From NCBI RefSeq assembly GCF_024054535.1, contig NZ_JAMXLV010000024.1, positions 104,202 through 168,201 on the forward strand: 64,000 nt of DNA, given 5' to 3'. This DNA is from Thermococcus alcaliphilus (GTDB taxonomy: Archaea > Methanobacteriota_B > Thermococci > Thermococcales > Thermococcaceae). The notes below the pieces were generated by a model. The model was not told where the DNA came from, did not search any database, and was given only the letters and a program-made list of their open reading frames with translations. The translations under genes and the position numbers were made by a program. Below are positions 44,463 through 54,929 of this stretch, piece after piece; the first letter of the stretch is position 1; every line of letters starts with the position of its first letter.

Positions 44463-46202
44463 GTGAATAAATTAAAAATTTTCAATCTTTTGGCACTGTT
44501 ATACTTTCTCATATTTATGATTGCTGCTTTTGTTTACTATTTTAGAGGGGATCCATATATAATTCCCGATGCCTATTACTATCTCCTTTCTATACTTTCG
44601 GGAGTTGTTTTTACACAAATTCTGATCCTTGAAAAAGAATTGAACAATTACATGAAAATTGTGATCTTTTTTGAGATTCTTTTAATCCCCCTTTCCTTTA
44701 TCACGACCCAGCAAGCACTTTTCAAAACAGTTTTAAGTCGAGATCCTTGGGTTCACTGGGTTTTTGCTGAAGAGATTATGAGAAGAGGGCATATTCCACC
44801 ATATAGTGATATTCCCATAAAGTATACAAGAATGCCAAATTTCCATTTGTTACTTTCTAGTGGACTCATTATTCTGGACGTTTCTTATAAGTGGGTCCAA
44901 GTTTTTGTTGCTGGTATTTCAACTTTAATATTATTGCTGATTGTCGCTTATATTCACTCACTTAAACTCTTTGGAGATAGAGGGCCAGCCTTTATTGCTG
45001 TTCTGTTGGTGGCAATAGCAGACAACGTTTTGGACATGACAGGAAGGACCATAATTCCAAACAGCTTGGGTGTTGCATTGGCGTTTCTGATTGTTTACCT
45101 GGTATATTCTTCAAGAATATCCAATAATAAGATCAAATTCATTGCTGTGCTATTGACAGTATCCCTTGTTTTAACTCATACTGTTAGCTATACTTTTTTA
45201 ATTTGGCAAGTATTTGTGATAACTATGGTATCGCTAATTTTTAGGGAAAGAAATTGGAAAGATTTTTCACTATTCTTGGGGTATCTGGTTGTTTTAGCGT
45301 TCTTTGAATGGGCAGTATATTCAGGATTTTATCTAAGAGGACTTCTTGCAATATCTAAACAATTATTCATTTACGGAGTTAGTATAGATAGGTACGAGTC
45401 CCACCTCTCAGTGATGTCTTTATCTTTCCGAGATGCGTTACTAGCTCGTCTGGGAATGTTTATATATTTCACACTTGCTGGAACTGGTTTGTTGCTCAAG
45501 ACTTTTATTCTACTTCTAAAAGAAAAATTTCAGGATAGAATTACATTGAGCAATGTCTTAAGCACAGGAGCGATCGTAGCAGGAACAGTATCCTTTCTAT
45601 TTCCTGCACTCAGCGATCTTTCGCACAGGTTCTGGTATTATGGAGAAGTTCTCTCTTCGGCTTTTGTGGCTTCTTTACTTTGTCAAATGAAAAATGCTAG
45701 GAAATTGAAAACGTTTGTTTTGGTGTCACTAATCTTTTTTATTATTTCTTTGAGCTTTTTAATGTTTAAAGCAAATATTGCAAATGACAATAATCCCTTA
45801 GTTCCGTACTATTCTCAAAGAACTGGATGGCAGGATTCTGAGCTTGAGACAGGAAGGTTTTTGATTTCGAAAGAGGGAAAACTTGAGTTTGCATCGGATT
45901 GGGATTACTCTGCTAATCTAGCTTATCTAAAAACGAATTTGAAATCTTCTGGGGTTTTGGAGAGCATAAACAGAAAAACTCCGGAGACTTTTGATGAAGT
46001 GAAAAATTGTGACTGCATTTTTATCTTTAGGAAAGATATGCTTGGGAATAGGCTTTTTTATCTTGGCGGGAGATGGACTCAAACACCTCATCTGCCTCTA
46101 CATGAAAAAACTTCTTTTATTATTTGGCAATTGATAACTGAAGGAGAGGGGAGAATATACGACAATGGTAATGTTTTAATGGCTCTAGTGGGGGATAAGT
46201 GA
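44463..46202 (+). CDS. Multi-spanning GT-C-like membrane protein
   Basis: 579 residues with about 12 helices and a short outside C-terminal domain. The first outside loop has LSRDPWVHWVFAEEIMRRG with acidic residues where GT-C enzymes bind the lipid-phosphate donor, followed by IPIKYTRMPNFHLL. I take it as a lipid-sugar-dependent glycosyltransferase, not proven. GTG 44463 follows GGGAGGTG. Base composition is AT-rich compared with genes before 42 kb. Confidence 0.65.
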   Translation: MNKLKIFNLLALLYFLIFMIAAFVYYFRGDPYIIPDAYYYLLSILSGVVFTQILILEKELNNYMKIVIFFEILLIPLSFITTQQALFKTVLSRDPWVHWVFAEEIMRRGHIPPYSDIPIKYTRMPNFHLLLSSGLIILDVSYKWVQVFVAGISTLILLLIVAYIHSLKLFGDRGPAFIAVLLVAIADNVLDMTGRTIIPNSLGVALAFLIVYLVYSSRISNNKIKFIAVLLTVSLVLTHTVSYTFLIWQVFVITMVSLIFRERNWKDFSLFLGYLVVLAFFEWAVYSGFYLRGLLAISKQLFIYGVSIDRYESHLSVMSLSFRDALLARLGMFIYFTLAGTGLLLKTFILLLKEKFQDRITLSNVLSTGAIVAGTVSFLFPALSDLSHRFWYYGEVLSSAFVASLLCQMKNARKLKTFVLVSLIFFIISLSFLMFKANIANDNNPLVPYYSQRTGWQDSELETGRFLISKEGKLEFASDWDYSANLAYLKTNLKSSGVLESINRKTPETFDEVKNCDCIFIFRKDMLGNRLFYLGGRWTQTPHLPLHEKTSFIIWQLITEGEGRIYDNGNVLMALVGDK

Positions 46203-46264
46203 CAAAAATCTTAATAATAATTCACCCTGTGTCTATTAGAAGTTTATGTTGAGAGGTGATTGAA

Positions 46265-47566
46265 ATGGAGCTTAATTCAAAAATGGGACATAATAGAATT
46301 AATCTCTTGGTTGCTCTTGGAAACTTTTATGATCCTGAACGACCTAGCTGGCCGGAAGTTATGGGAATATTTGGCACTAGTTTTCCAAATTTAGGGCATA
46401 AGGTGTATTGGATTATGCCATACCACGGAAAACCTTGGGATAAAATAAAAAAAGAAAGTTTTGAAAAAAAAGTTGAAATATATCTTATTCCTCTTATGTT
46501 GTCAAGAAACTCAGCGATTTTCTTTGTCTCACTTCTTAGCTATATGTTTAGATTATTTAAAATCTCAGTAGAATTGGTTAAAAATAATGATATAAATTTC
46601 ATTCTTATTAGAGATAATCCGTGGGCAGGCATTGTTTCGCTTTTTATAAAAAAATTTTTCAATATTCCCATTGCTTTTAATTATTCTTTTCCAATGTATC
46701 AAGGGGCTGTTGATGAGTTTAAAATTAATAGATCATTTTTTAATCTTATACGATTGATTTATTGGAAAATATGGGAATTACTAGTTCTTCTTGTTTTGAG
46801 ATTCTGTGATCTAATTTTGCCTATAAGCAGAGAAATGGCAAATCAGCTGAGAGAGAAGAACCTTTCTCATAAAAAAATGTTCCCTCTCCCATTGGGTGTG
46901 GACCCTAGAGTATTTAGAGTGAGTGCAAACCGTGAAGAAGTCAGAAAAAGACTCTCGATAGGATTAGAAGATATTACATTTATTTATGTCGGTTCTATCA
47001 CGGTGACTAGAGGACTTTCGATATTACTTAACACAGCCGCTAAGCTCAAAAATGAAAGATTCAAGATTCTTTTTGTGGGGGATGGAAACGATGTTTCTAA
47101 CTTAAAAACTTTGGCCTCAAAATTGGGAATTGAAGAGAAAGTAATTTTTACTGGTAGAGTACCTTATATGGAAGTTCCGAATTACATAAATGCCTCTGAT
47201 GTAGGCCTATCTATAATAGCTCCTCTAAAATGTTACTATGTAGCCTCACCATGTAAATTGTTTGAATATATGTCCCTAGCAAAGCCAGTGATAGCGAACT
47301 CGGAACTTCCTGAACACGAGAGAGTAATTCGGCAGTCTAAAGGAGGATATTTAGTCAGATATGATCCCCAAAGCATTGCTGATGTTATGAGGAAGATTTT
47401 GACGATACACGAGAGTGATAGGATTGAATTGACAAAAATGGGTTTGAAAGGGAAAAGATGGGTCTTAAATAACAGGACATTTGAGAAAATGGCAAGAAAA
47501 TTATCAAGAGTGATGCTGGATATCATAAAGGAATGTGAATATGGCCCTCGTAGAACTTTAAAATAA
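46265..47566 (+). CDS. GT4-family glycosyltransferase
   Basis: 433 residues. GT-B fold with LPLGVDPRVFR linker, FIYVGSITVTRGLSILL and SPCKLFEYMSLAKPVIAN for the donor site. A hydrophobic stretch IWELLVLLVLRFCDLIL near 170 may contact the membrane. ATG 46265 follows GAGGTGATT. AT-rich. Confidence 0.87.
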   Translation: MELNSKMGHNRINLLVALGNFYDPERPSWPEVMGIFGTSFPNLGHKVYWIMPYHGKPWDKIKKESFEKKVEIYLIPLMLSRNSAIFFVSLLSYMFRLFKISVELVKNNDINFILIRDNPWAGIVSLFIKKFFNIPIAFNYSFPMYQGAVDEFKINRSFFNLIRLIYWKIWELLVLLVLRFCDLILPISREMANQLREKNLSHKKMFPLPLGVDPRVFRVSANREEVRKRLSIGLEDITFIYVGSITVTRGLSILLNTAAKLKNERFKILFVGDGNDVSNLKTLASKLGIEEKVIFTGRVPYMEVPNYINASDVGLSIIAPLKCYYVASPCKLFEYMSLAKPVIANSELPEHERVIRQSKGGYLVRYDPQSIADVMRKILTIHESDRIELTKMGLKGKRWVLNNRTFEKMARKLSRVMLDIIKECEYGPRRTLK

Positions 47567-47607
47567 CCAGAATGAAGTCTCTACAATCAGTTTTTGGTAA
47601 TTGTCAT

Positions 47608-47763
47608 TCAGACTGCGAGAGATTCTAGGATTCTGGTAATTTTCTCGTAACTTAAACCGTGCAAGTATAAGTTTGCTGTCCGAATTTCTTCCATACTGAG
47701 GTTTCGTTCCTGCGAAAAGGTTTTAAAACTGAGATTATTCAGTAAATACAGTTTCCTCATCAT
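47608..47763 (-). pseudogene. Transposase N-terminal remnant
   Basis: A 51-codon minus-strand frame contains SMEEIRTANLYLHGLSYEKI and TRILESLAV, like the first helix-turn-helix of archaeal IS transposases (LYLxGLSxRKIxxIL). There is no DDE domain. The rest of the 350-base gap 47567-47920 shows nothing else. Confidence 0.4.
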
Positions 47764-47920
47764 TTTGCCTTCCTCTTCTTTCTGAAGCAGTATTGGGGAA
47801 TTTAAACTCTCTGTCTTACAGCTTATCCTGACAGTATCGAAAAAGACTCCGAAAAACTTAAAAGAGCAAGTATTAGTTATTTAGGAATGAATGCTCTTTC
47901 AAATTATCTGGGGGATCCTA

Positions 47921-49159
47921 ATGAAGCAACCAAGAATTTTAATTTTACCGAGCTTATTAAACAAACCTAAGTATGGGGGACCGGGTGGAGTAGTTTACTT
48001 ACTATGGAAGTTGCGTGCTTTTCCTGATGCAGACTATGGTGGTACAAAAAAAAGAATTCTAAGAAGACAAAAAAAAAGGGACATATTGCTTAAACTACAA
48101 GCTGTACTTGAGTCTACCTCTATTGGGTTAATTGTAAGTTATATGCTATACATACTAAAGAACTCTATACAGATAAAAAAATATATGCGACAGAAAAATG
48201 TGCCATTTGATGTGGTCTTGTCACATACAGTTATTGATACTGTTTCATTATTTTTCCTAAAACGAAAATTCCCTAACCTAAAAATAATCACCGTCTATCA
48301 TGGTCAAGGACCATTGTTTTTTGAGTTGGAGGGATATGGGGCTATAAAATATTTTAAAGTCTTTAATTTCCTTTTAAGAGCATTTACTCAAAACTTAGAG
48401 TTCCTATGCTTTAGGATTTCAGATTACCTTGGGTTTCCTTCTAGAGGGGCGAAAAGAGAATTATTGCGACTCGCTCCATATTTGCGAGAGAATCTCGAAA
48501 GAAAAAAAACATTTATCTTGTATAATACTCTAAAGATTACGTTATCGGGAACAAATGAAGAAATTATAGACGATGAAAAGAGATCCAAATTGGCATTTAT
48601 TACTGTTGCAAATCTTAATTATATGAAAGGGGTTGATAGAGTTCCTGAAGTTCTTGATTTTATAGCCAAATCCATCGGGTATCCTTTTGAATGGATACTT
48701 ATTGGTAGAGGAAATGAAGATATAAAATCACTAATACTTAGGGAAATTGAAGTGAATGGACTTAAAGATAGAACGAAATTAGTCGAAGAATACATCGATG
48801 ATAAAACTCTTGCCACATTGTTAAAGAGTTCCAAGTTTTACATTATGTTGCATAGAGTCTCTATTTTTGATTTAGTAACACTCGAAGCAATGTTCTATGG
48901 GGCAATACCGATCTTGTCTAATACTGGTGGTAACAAGGATATTATTTTTAATTATAAAAATGGAGTCCTTATAAACTACCAAAACTCATCAGCCACAAAT
49001 TTACCTGAAGTGGCACTGTGGATTAAAAAACTTTATGATAACCCAAAAGATATAAGAAAAATTAGAATCCTCAACAGAAAGAAAATTAAAGAAAAATTTA
49101 GCCCAGAGCAATTTAAACTGAGATACCAAAGAATGATTATGGAGGTTGCTCAGAGATGA
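47921..49159 (+). CDS. GT4-like glycosyltransferase
   Basis: 412 residues. The C-terminal half is a GT-B donor domain (FEWILIGRGNEDIKSLI; IFDLVTLEAMFYGAIPILSN). The N-terminal half has KPKYGGPGGVVYLLWKL, the acceptor-side glycine loop. One donor-site Glu (TLEAMF) is present while the other is Asp (IFDL). ATG 47921 follows GGGGGATC; an ATG at 47891 is the alternative. The next gene overlaps by four bases. Confidence 0.82.
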   Translation: MKQPRILILPSLLNKPKYGGPGGVVYLLWKLRAFPDADYGGTKKRILRRQKKRDILLKLQAVLESTSIGLIVSYMLYILKNSIQIKKYMRQKNVPFDVVLSHTVIDTVSLFFLKRKFPNLKIITVYHGQGPLFFELEGYGAIKYFKVFNFLLRAFTQNLEFLCFRISDYLGFPSRGAKRELLRLAPYLRENLERKKTFILYNTLKITLSGTNEEIIDDEKRSKLAFITVANLNYMKGVDRVPEVLDFIAKSIGYPFEWILIGRGNEDIKSLILREIEVNGLKDRTKLVEEYIDDKTLATLLKSSKFYIMLHRVSIFDLVTLEAMFYGAIPILSNTGGNKDIIFNYKNGVLINYQNSSATNLPEVALWIKKLYDNPKDIRKIRILNRKKIKEKFSPEQFKLRYQRMIMEVAQR

Positions 49160-50463
49160 AGATTGGAATCTTGGGTGGTGGTTTAGCAGGTTTGTCGCTT
49201 GGTTATTTCCTGAATAGGGATGGAAGTAATTTTTTAATCTTGGAGAAAACTGAAGAAACTGGGGGGTTATTGAAATCTGTTGAGGTGGATGGATTTACCT
49301 TTGATGTAGGTGGTTCTCACATTATATTTTCTAAGGATAAAAAAATTCTTAATTTTATGGTCTCTCTGCTTGGTACTAATGTACTAAAAAACCGCAGGAA
49401 TACAAAAATTTTTTATAAAGGTCATTATGTAAAGTATCCGTTTGAAAATGGCTTAGCGGATCTTCCTAAAGAGGATAATTTTGAGTGCTTATATTATTTC
49501 GTTCAAAACCTTATAGAAAAGAAGATGGGAAAGTTAAGTTCTCCAAGGAATATGAAGGAGTGGTTTTACTATACTTTTGGAAAAGGTATTGCAGAGAAGT
49601 ATCTAATTCCCTACAATGAAAAAATATGGAAGTTTCCATTGGAAAATATGAGCACAGCTTGGGTTGAGAGGATTCCACAACCACCAGTGGATGATATAAT
49701 AAAATCATCTCTTGGAATTCCAACTGAGGGGTATACTCATCAGCTCTACTTTTATTACCCAAAGTTTGGGGGGATTCAAAGTCTAGCGAGGAGTCTTGAG
49801 GCTCCGATAACGGATAGAATAGTAACAAACTTTAAAGTCAAGAAAATAAAAAAGGAAGACTCCAAGTGGATAGTTTCTAATGGAAAAAAAGAGTTTGAAT
49901 TTGACAAATTAATATCTACTCTCCCATTGCAGGAGCTTATACAAGCTTTAAGAGATGTACCCAAAGAAATTCTTGAAGCTGTGGATAACTTGAAGTACAA
50001 CTCTTTAATAACAGTGGGAATTGGTATTGATAAACCTAGGATAAATGATTTTTCATGGGTCTATATTCCAGATAAGGAAATTCTAACACATAGAGTTAGT
50101 TTCCCATCTAATTACTCTCCATATGTTGTTCCTCAAGGGAAGTCATCTGTACTTGCGGAAATTACGTATAGAGAAGGAGACGAAATCAGTAAAATGAAAG
50201 ACAAGGAAATAATTGAGAGGACAGTGGAAGATTTAGATAAACTCAAGATAATAAACAAAAAAGATGTTATTTTAGCTATGGCTTATAAGTTCAAATATGC
50301 CTATGTTATTTATGATACGGATTATATGTATAATTTGGAGACTATTTTTAGGTATTTAACATGGATAGGAATTGATAGTTTGGGTAGATTTGGAAGATGG
50401 GACTATATAAATATGGACAGCGTCATTAAATCGGCAATGGAATACGTTGATAGTATGAAATAG
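49156..50463 (+). CDS. FAD-dependent UDP-galactopyranose mutase-like/amine-oxidase-fold protein
   Basis: 435 residues. FAD site GILGGGLAGLSLGYFLNRDG, second dinucleotide contact ETGGLLKSVEVDGFTFDVGG and the GGSHII and IPYNEKIWKFP stretches recall UDP-galactopyranose mutases and related flavin isomerases/oxidases. Probably makes or alters an activated sugar for the glycan. Overlaps the GT4 stop (ATGA). Confidence 0.75.
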   Translation: MKIGILGGGLAGLSLGYFLNRDGSNFLILEKTEETGGLLKSVEVDGFTFDVGGSHIIFSKDKKILNFMVSLLGTNVLKNRRNTKIFYKGHYVKYPFENGLADLPKEDNFECLYYFVQNLIEKKMGKLSSPRNMKEWFYYTFGKGIAEKYLIPYNEKIWKFPLENMSTAWVERIPQPPVDDIIKSSLGIPTEGYTHQLYFYYPKFGGIQSLARSLEAPITDRIVTNFKVKKIKKEDSKWIVSNGKKEFEFDKLISTLPLQELIQALRDVPKEILEAVDNLKYNSLITVGIGIDKPRINDFSWVYIPDKEILTHRVSFPSNYSPYVVPQGKSSVLAEITYREGDEISKMKDKEIIERTVEDLDKLKIINKKDVILAMAYKFKYAYVIYDTDYMYNLETIFRYLTWIGIDSLGRFGRWDYINMDSVIKSAMEYVDSMK

Positions 50464-50612
50464 TATATGAAATAGTAATAGTATAACAAGATATAATAAA
50501 GCCACTTAACTGTCCTGCTATTTCCTTGGAATTTTTCATATATGTCAAACTTTTTACAATTTTCTCATTTTTATGTAGTCAAGACAATTACAAAAATATG
50601 GCTAAAATTATA

Positions 50613-52151
50613 TTATCTAATGAATTTTCTGAAAATCCCTGTTATTTTAGGGTTAGTTCCTAATTGTTCTGCAATCATTAACAGCAGATCAAAATCCTCT
50701 TTACTAATACCTCTACTAAAGAAGACTAAAATTAAATAGGCCCCTAAAAAGATAAACAGAAAAAGCATCATATCCAATATATTTGACGTAACTAAATTTA
50801 CTAAACTTGATCTCCTAATACCTAGTAATAATAGGGAATATATAACTAAACATTTTATGTATCCGAAATTAAAAGGATGAATTTTAGTGTCTTTGTAAAG
50901 TTTGAATGAATTTAAGAGGTTTGCAATAGAATACGAAATAACGGTAGCTACTGCAGCTCCCTCAATGCCGTAAATGGGAATCAGAATTGCATTTATCATA
51001 ACATTAAACACTGTAGAAATCAGGTTAGACATTACAAGAAAATTACTCTTTTTAATAGCAATCAAAGTTCCGCCGTTTAATCCTAGGGAAATATGAAACA
51101 TAAAACCAAGTGAAAGAATCTGAAGTGCTGAACTAGCTTTGATATATTTAGATCCAAATACATATAATATAACATTTTCAGGAAAAAGAAATATAACACT
51201 GGAAAGAGGAAGGGTAAGTAAAAAAATCCATTTTGTTAAAATAGAGTAGGTTTTTCTTATCATTGCAATTTCGTTTCGTGCATAAAGAGAAGAAGCGATT
51301 GGTATATAAACAAACTCGGCGGAAGTCAGTAATATAGGCAAGAATCTCGCTAAAAGAGTAGCGGCGTTGTAAAGGCCAACACTCTCAGAAGTCTTGTAAT
51401 ATCCGAGCATTAATGTGTCTGCCCAACCCATAAAAAACCATAGAATACCTGTAAGCATTAATGGGATAGAAAAAACTATTAACTCTTTCCCGAGTTTTAA
51501 ATCAAATGAGAATCTAAGTTCGAAGAGCCTTGTTCTAAAAACTTCTAAACAGAGAAGAATGCACGTGACACCTTGAGCTAGCACATAAGTGAAAAAAAGT
51601 AAAGAAAAAGATAGAGCAAACACATAAAGAAACAAAACCAGAACGAGCCAGATTGTGGGATAAATCACGTTCTGGAAATATACTTTTTCCCTGACTCTTC
51701 CGAATCCTTGGGTAATGGATATTATCACTCCTATTACAGCTGAAAATGGAAGTGAAATAACAACTATTTCTAAAGCGTAGTCAAGTCTTGCCTCGTTAAA
51801 AATCTGGGCAATGAATTCAGAGCTTAAAATCAGGAGTACCATAATTGCTAGACTGTTTAACGTAACAATTATCAGAGCAGTTGGGATTAGCTTCTCAAGT
51901 CTTGAGGGTTCTTTCTCTTTATAGAAGGCGACTTCCCTAGGCAGGGCATTGGGAAAGCCGAGGGTGGCTACTACAAGAGCAATGCTCAAAATCGTTAAGG
52001 CTAGGTTAAACACTCCGTATTCTCCAGTTGAGAAATACCTTGCTATTATTGCTCGGCTCAAGAATCCAAGAAACATTGAAATAACAGTTCCGGCAAAGAC
52101 GATTCCTGTCCCCCTTGCAATCCTCTGCAAAGCTTGGTTTACTTCACTCAT
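50613..52151 (-). CDS. Polysaccharide flippase (Wzx/MATE-type)
   Basis: 512 residues, about 14 helices. N-terminal IARGTGIVFAGTVISMFLGF is the usual start of Wzx/RfbX-type exporters. Expected to flip the lipid-linked glycan so AglB can use it. ATG 52151 follows GGGTGAAA. It lies 90 bases after the sulfate operon on the same strand; 50464-50612 contains nothing recognisable. Confidence 0.88.
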   Translation of the reverse strand: MSEVNQALQRIARGTGIVFAGTVISMFLGFLSRAIIARYFSTGEYGVFNLALTILSIALVVATLGFPNALPREVAFYKEKEPSRLEKLIPTALIIVTLNSLAIMVLLILSSEFIAQIFNEARLDYALEIVVISLPFSAVIGVIISITQGFGRVREKVYFQNVIYPTIWLVLVLFLYVFALSFSLLFFTYVLAQGVTCILLCLEVFRTRLFELRFSFDLKLGKELIVFSIPLMLTGILWFFMGWADTLMLGYYKTSESVGLYNAATLLARFLPILLTSAEFVYIPIASSLYARNEIAMIRKTYSILTKWIFLLTLPLSSVIFLFPENVILYVFGSKYIKASSALQILSLGFMFHISLGLNGGTLIAIKKSNFLVMSNLISTVFNVMINAILIPIYGIEGAAVATVISYSIANLLNSFKLYKDTKIHPFNFGYIKCLVIYSLLLLGIRRSSLVNLVTSNILDMMLFLFIFLGAYLILVFFSRGISKEDFDLLLMIAEQLGTNPKITGIFRKFIR

Positions 52152-52241
52152 AGATTTCACCCTTGTCACTTGAGGTCTATTCCCATCAAGATGGGATTCC
52201 TCTTTAAGTACATTTTTCACAATTTAATCTTTTACCAAATT

Positions 52242-52982
52242 TCATTTCCCCACCAGTATTAAACTTCCAATAATCAAAATTACCACGTTTATGAATCTTT
52301 TCAGCTTTTCTTTATCGATTCTCGAGTTGATGTGGGCTCCTAGATAAACCCCGGGAATACTCCCGAGGATCAAAAACAATGCTAGATTATAATCCACACT
52401 CCCAATGGAAGCATAGTTAAGAAAGCTTAGAGAAGACAAAGCTAAGCCGTAAACTATCGTGACCCCAACGACTTCCCTTGGATTAACCCTTGCAACGTTC
52501 ATCAAAGCAAAGCTCACCAGGACTCCCGCACCGACGGAGGTGAACTGCACTGCTAAACCAACAACAAAGCCGAGAAGATACACATAAGCCCATCTAGGTT
52601 TTATGGGGACTTTAAGCTCTCCTTTGAAAAGGCTAAGCAAAGAGCTCAAAACCAGTATTGACCCCAAAAGAAGTGTGAGATTGTTGTTAAGGGTCTCCCT
52701 ATCGACGAACCTCAAAATAACTCCACCAAGCACTATGGCTGGAATACTTCCGATGAAAAGTCTCCCTGCAATATCATATCTTATATTGCCCTTCTGATGG
52801 TGGAACAACACACCAAAGACCTTGGTAACGCCGGCATAAAGCAAATCTGTGCCAACGGCTATTATCGGCTCTACTCCAAGGAAAATTAGGGAAGGAGTCA
52901 TCAAAGCCCCTCCACCTACTCCCGTGAGCCCGACGAGAAACCCAACTAGCAGTCCCAGAAAAGTGAAAGGCATAGGATCCAT
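52242..52982 (-). CDS. TauE/SafE-family permease
   Basis: 246 residues, about eight helices in two halves: FLVGLTGVGGGALMTPSLIF and VVGLAVQFTSVGAGVLVSF. The family moves sulfite, sulfonates or other sulfur anions. It is the last gene of the sulfate operon, nine bases after cysC, supporting a sulfur-anion role (sulfate uptake is inferred). ATG 52982 follows GAGGTGGG. Confidence 0.85.
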   Translation of the reverse strand: MDPMPFTFLGLLVGFLVGLTGVGGGALMTPSLIFLGVEPIIAVGTDLLYAGVTKVFGVLFHHQKGNIRYDIAGRLFIGSIPAIVLGGVILRFVDRETLNNNLTLLLGSILVLSSLLSLFKGELKVPIKPRWAYVYLLGFVVGLAVQFTSVGAGVLVSFALMNVARVNPREVVGVTIVYGLALSSLSFLNYASIGSVDYNLALFLILGSIPGVYLGAHINSRIDKEKLKRFINVVILIIGSLILVGK

Positions 52983-52991
52983 AAACCCACC

Positions 52992-53522
52992 TCAGGAGAG
53001 ATATCCCAATTCTCTTGCCTTTTGAATCACCAGCTCGGCTTCTTCCTCCGGTGTCATCTTTGATGAGTCAACCCTAACTTCTGGATTCTCGGGCTCCTCA
53101 TAAACACCATCGTAGCCCGTTAGCCCCTTTATTTCACCGCGCATGGCTTTTGCATACAGCCCCTTTGGATCCCTTTGGATCCTCACTTCAAGTGGGGCGT
53201 AGACGTAGACCTCAATGAAGTCCCCTATCTCCTTCCTGGCGTACTCCCTGACTGCCTTATACGGCGAAATCAGTGAAACTATGGCTATCACACCGTTCCT
53301 TGAGAGGAGCTTGGCCATGTGAATGACTATCCTGTTGTGCATCTCCCTCGCTTCCTTGGAAAAGCCCAGCTCGGGATAAAGGGTCCTCCTTATGACATCG
53401 CCATCGAGGATTTCAACTCTGTAGCCCATTGACACGAGCTTCTTCTTCAAAGCATCGGCTAAAACGGTTTTTCCAGCCCCGCTTGGGCCCGTGAGCCATA
53501 TTGTAAAGCCCTTATTCGTCAT
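52992..53522 (-). CDS. cysC: Adenylyl-sulfate kinase
   Basis: 176 residues. P-loop LTGPSGAGKTVLADAL, the LDGDVIRRTLYPELGFSKEA block that binds APS, and SLISPYKAVREYARK. It phosphorylates APS to PAPS, the donor for sulfotransferases. Fits with ATP sulfurylase encoded upstream. ATG 53522 follows GGTGG. Confidence 0.93.
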   Translation of the reverse strand: MTNKGFTIWLTGPSGAGKTVLADALKKKLVSMGYRVEILDGDVIRRTLYPELGFSKEAREMHNRIVIHMAKLLSRNGVIAIVSLISPYKAVREYARKEIGDFIEVYVYAPLEVRIQRDPKGLYAKAMRGEIKGLTGYDGVYEEPENPEVRVDSSKMTPEEEAELVIQKARELGYLS

Positions 53523-53532
53523 GGCAACCACC

Positions 53533-54924
53533 TCAAACTATGCTCCTTCCCCTAAGCGGCTTTTCCATTCCAAAGAGCTTGAGCACCGTCGGTGCAAAGT
53601 CGTAAATTGTGAGCTGGGTTCTCTTCGCTTCCCTCATTCCCGGGAGATAGAGCGAGAAAACACCGTATTCTGCATGAACAGCATCGTCTGGCCCAAGGTC
53701 GTTCTCCAGAAGGTATGGACTATCGTAACCTAATGTACCAGCTGCCCTCCAGTTCAAGTCGTCAAGGTAAACCATCATGTCTGGCTTGTCTCCTCTAGCC
53801 ACAGGATAAATTTCCTCGGGGTAGAAGACCTTCGTATCCCACTTCTCCCCATTGGGGCCCCTTATTGATTTTATCTTCTCTGCTATCTCATCCCTGACTT
53901 TTTCATATTCTGAGGGCTCAATTATACCATGGGGCTCCCTTCCCTTAACGTTGAGGAAAACTCTGGAGTAATAGCCTCCCCACGCCCAGGCTATCGTTCT
54001 GCTCCAGTCAACGTCAAGCTCGTTGAATCTCACCTGCCTTCCTTCCTTCAAAATCTCTGGGTTCCTGATCTTTAGCAACCCTTCTTCAATCAGCCACTGG
54101 TTTATGGCAAAAGCTCCTTTCATGGCCTTTATGCCGTGGTCGGAAACAATTATCACAGCAGTCTCATCGAGATCAAGGAGCTCCAGAGTTTTGCCTATCT
54201 CCTCATCGAGAAGCTTGTAATAATCGGGAATGACGTTCTCGTAGGGATTTCCTTTGCCCGGATAGAGGTGGTGGTTCTCGTCGAAGTACTTCCAGAAAGC
54301 GTGGTGGACTCTATCAAGCCCTATCTCCACGAACTGGAAGTAGTCCCACTCCTTCTCCTGAATAAGGTAGCGAATGACCTCAAACCTCTTTTTCGTCATC
54401 TCCCACAACTGCTCCTTTGTCTCATCCCTGTTCTCCTTTCTAAAGACAACGTCGAAAATGTACTCACCAACTAAACGTTCAATTTCTCCCTTGAGCTCTT
54501 TTGGGTAGGTGTAGTCAACGCTTGTGTCTGGAGTTATGAAGCAGCTAACAAGGTAACCGTTAACCTTTTTGGGCGGATAGCTCGGAGGAACTCCAACGAG
54601 AATTGACTTCTTGCCCTTCTCCGCTATGTAGTTCCATACGGCTTTCTCTTTTATCATCAGGGAGTGTGCAATCCATATATCGTTGTAGGTTCCGCTCTTT
54701 CTGTGCCTGAAACCATAGAGACCAAGCTCACCCGGCGTTTTACCTGTAGCCATTACCATCCATGCCGGAATAGTAATGGCTGGAATCGTGCTCTGCATAG
54801 GGCCGTAAATTGACCTCTCCACAAGTCTCTTTATGTTTGGTAGATCGTCCAAAAACCTGTCAAACAGGAGCTCAGGCGGAGCTGAGTCAAGACCAATTAC
54901 AAACACCTTCTTGACTTCTTCCAT
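53533..54924 (-). CDS. Alkaline-phosphatase-superfamily protein of the sulfate operon
   Basis: 463 residues. FVIGLDSAPPELLFD (metal Asp), nucleophile Thr in PAITIPAWMVMATGK, VIIVSDHGIKAMKG and DAVHAEYGVFSLY for the remaining metal ligands. Sulfatases and phosphodiesterases share this fold. Locked between cysC (10 bases) and the DHH gene (5 bases), so a role in PAPS/APS metabolism or glycan sulfation is inferred. Confidence 0.85.
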   Translation of the reverse strand: MEEVKKVFVIGLDSAPPELLFDRFLDDLPNIKRLVERSIYGPMQSTIPAITIPAWMVMATGKTPGELGLYGFRHRKSGTYNDIWIAHSLMIKEKAVWNYIAEKGKKSILVGVPPSYPPKKVNGYLVSCFITPDTSVDYTYPKELKGEIERLVGEYIFDVVFRKENRDETKEQLWEMTKKRFEVIRYLIQEKEWDYFQFVEIGLDRVHHAFWKYFDENHHLYPGKGNPYENVIPDYYKLLDEEIGKTLELLDLDETAVIIVSDHGIKAMKGAFAINQWLIEEGLLKIRNPEILKEGRQVRFNELDVDWSRTIAWAWGGYYSRVFLNVKGREPHGIIEPSEYEKVRDEIAEKIKSIRGPNGEKWDTKVFYPEEIYPVARGDKPDMMVYLDDLNWRAAGTLGYDSPYLLENDLGPDDAVHAEYGVFSLYLPGMREAKRTQLTIYDFAPTVLKLFGMEKPLRGRSIV

Positions 54925-54929
54925 TTCAA

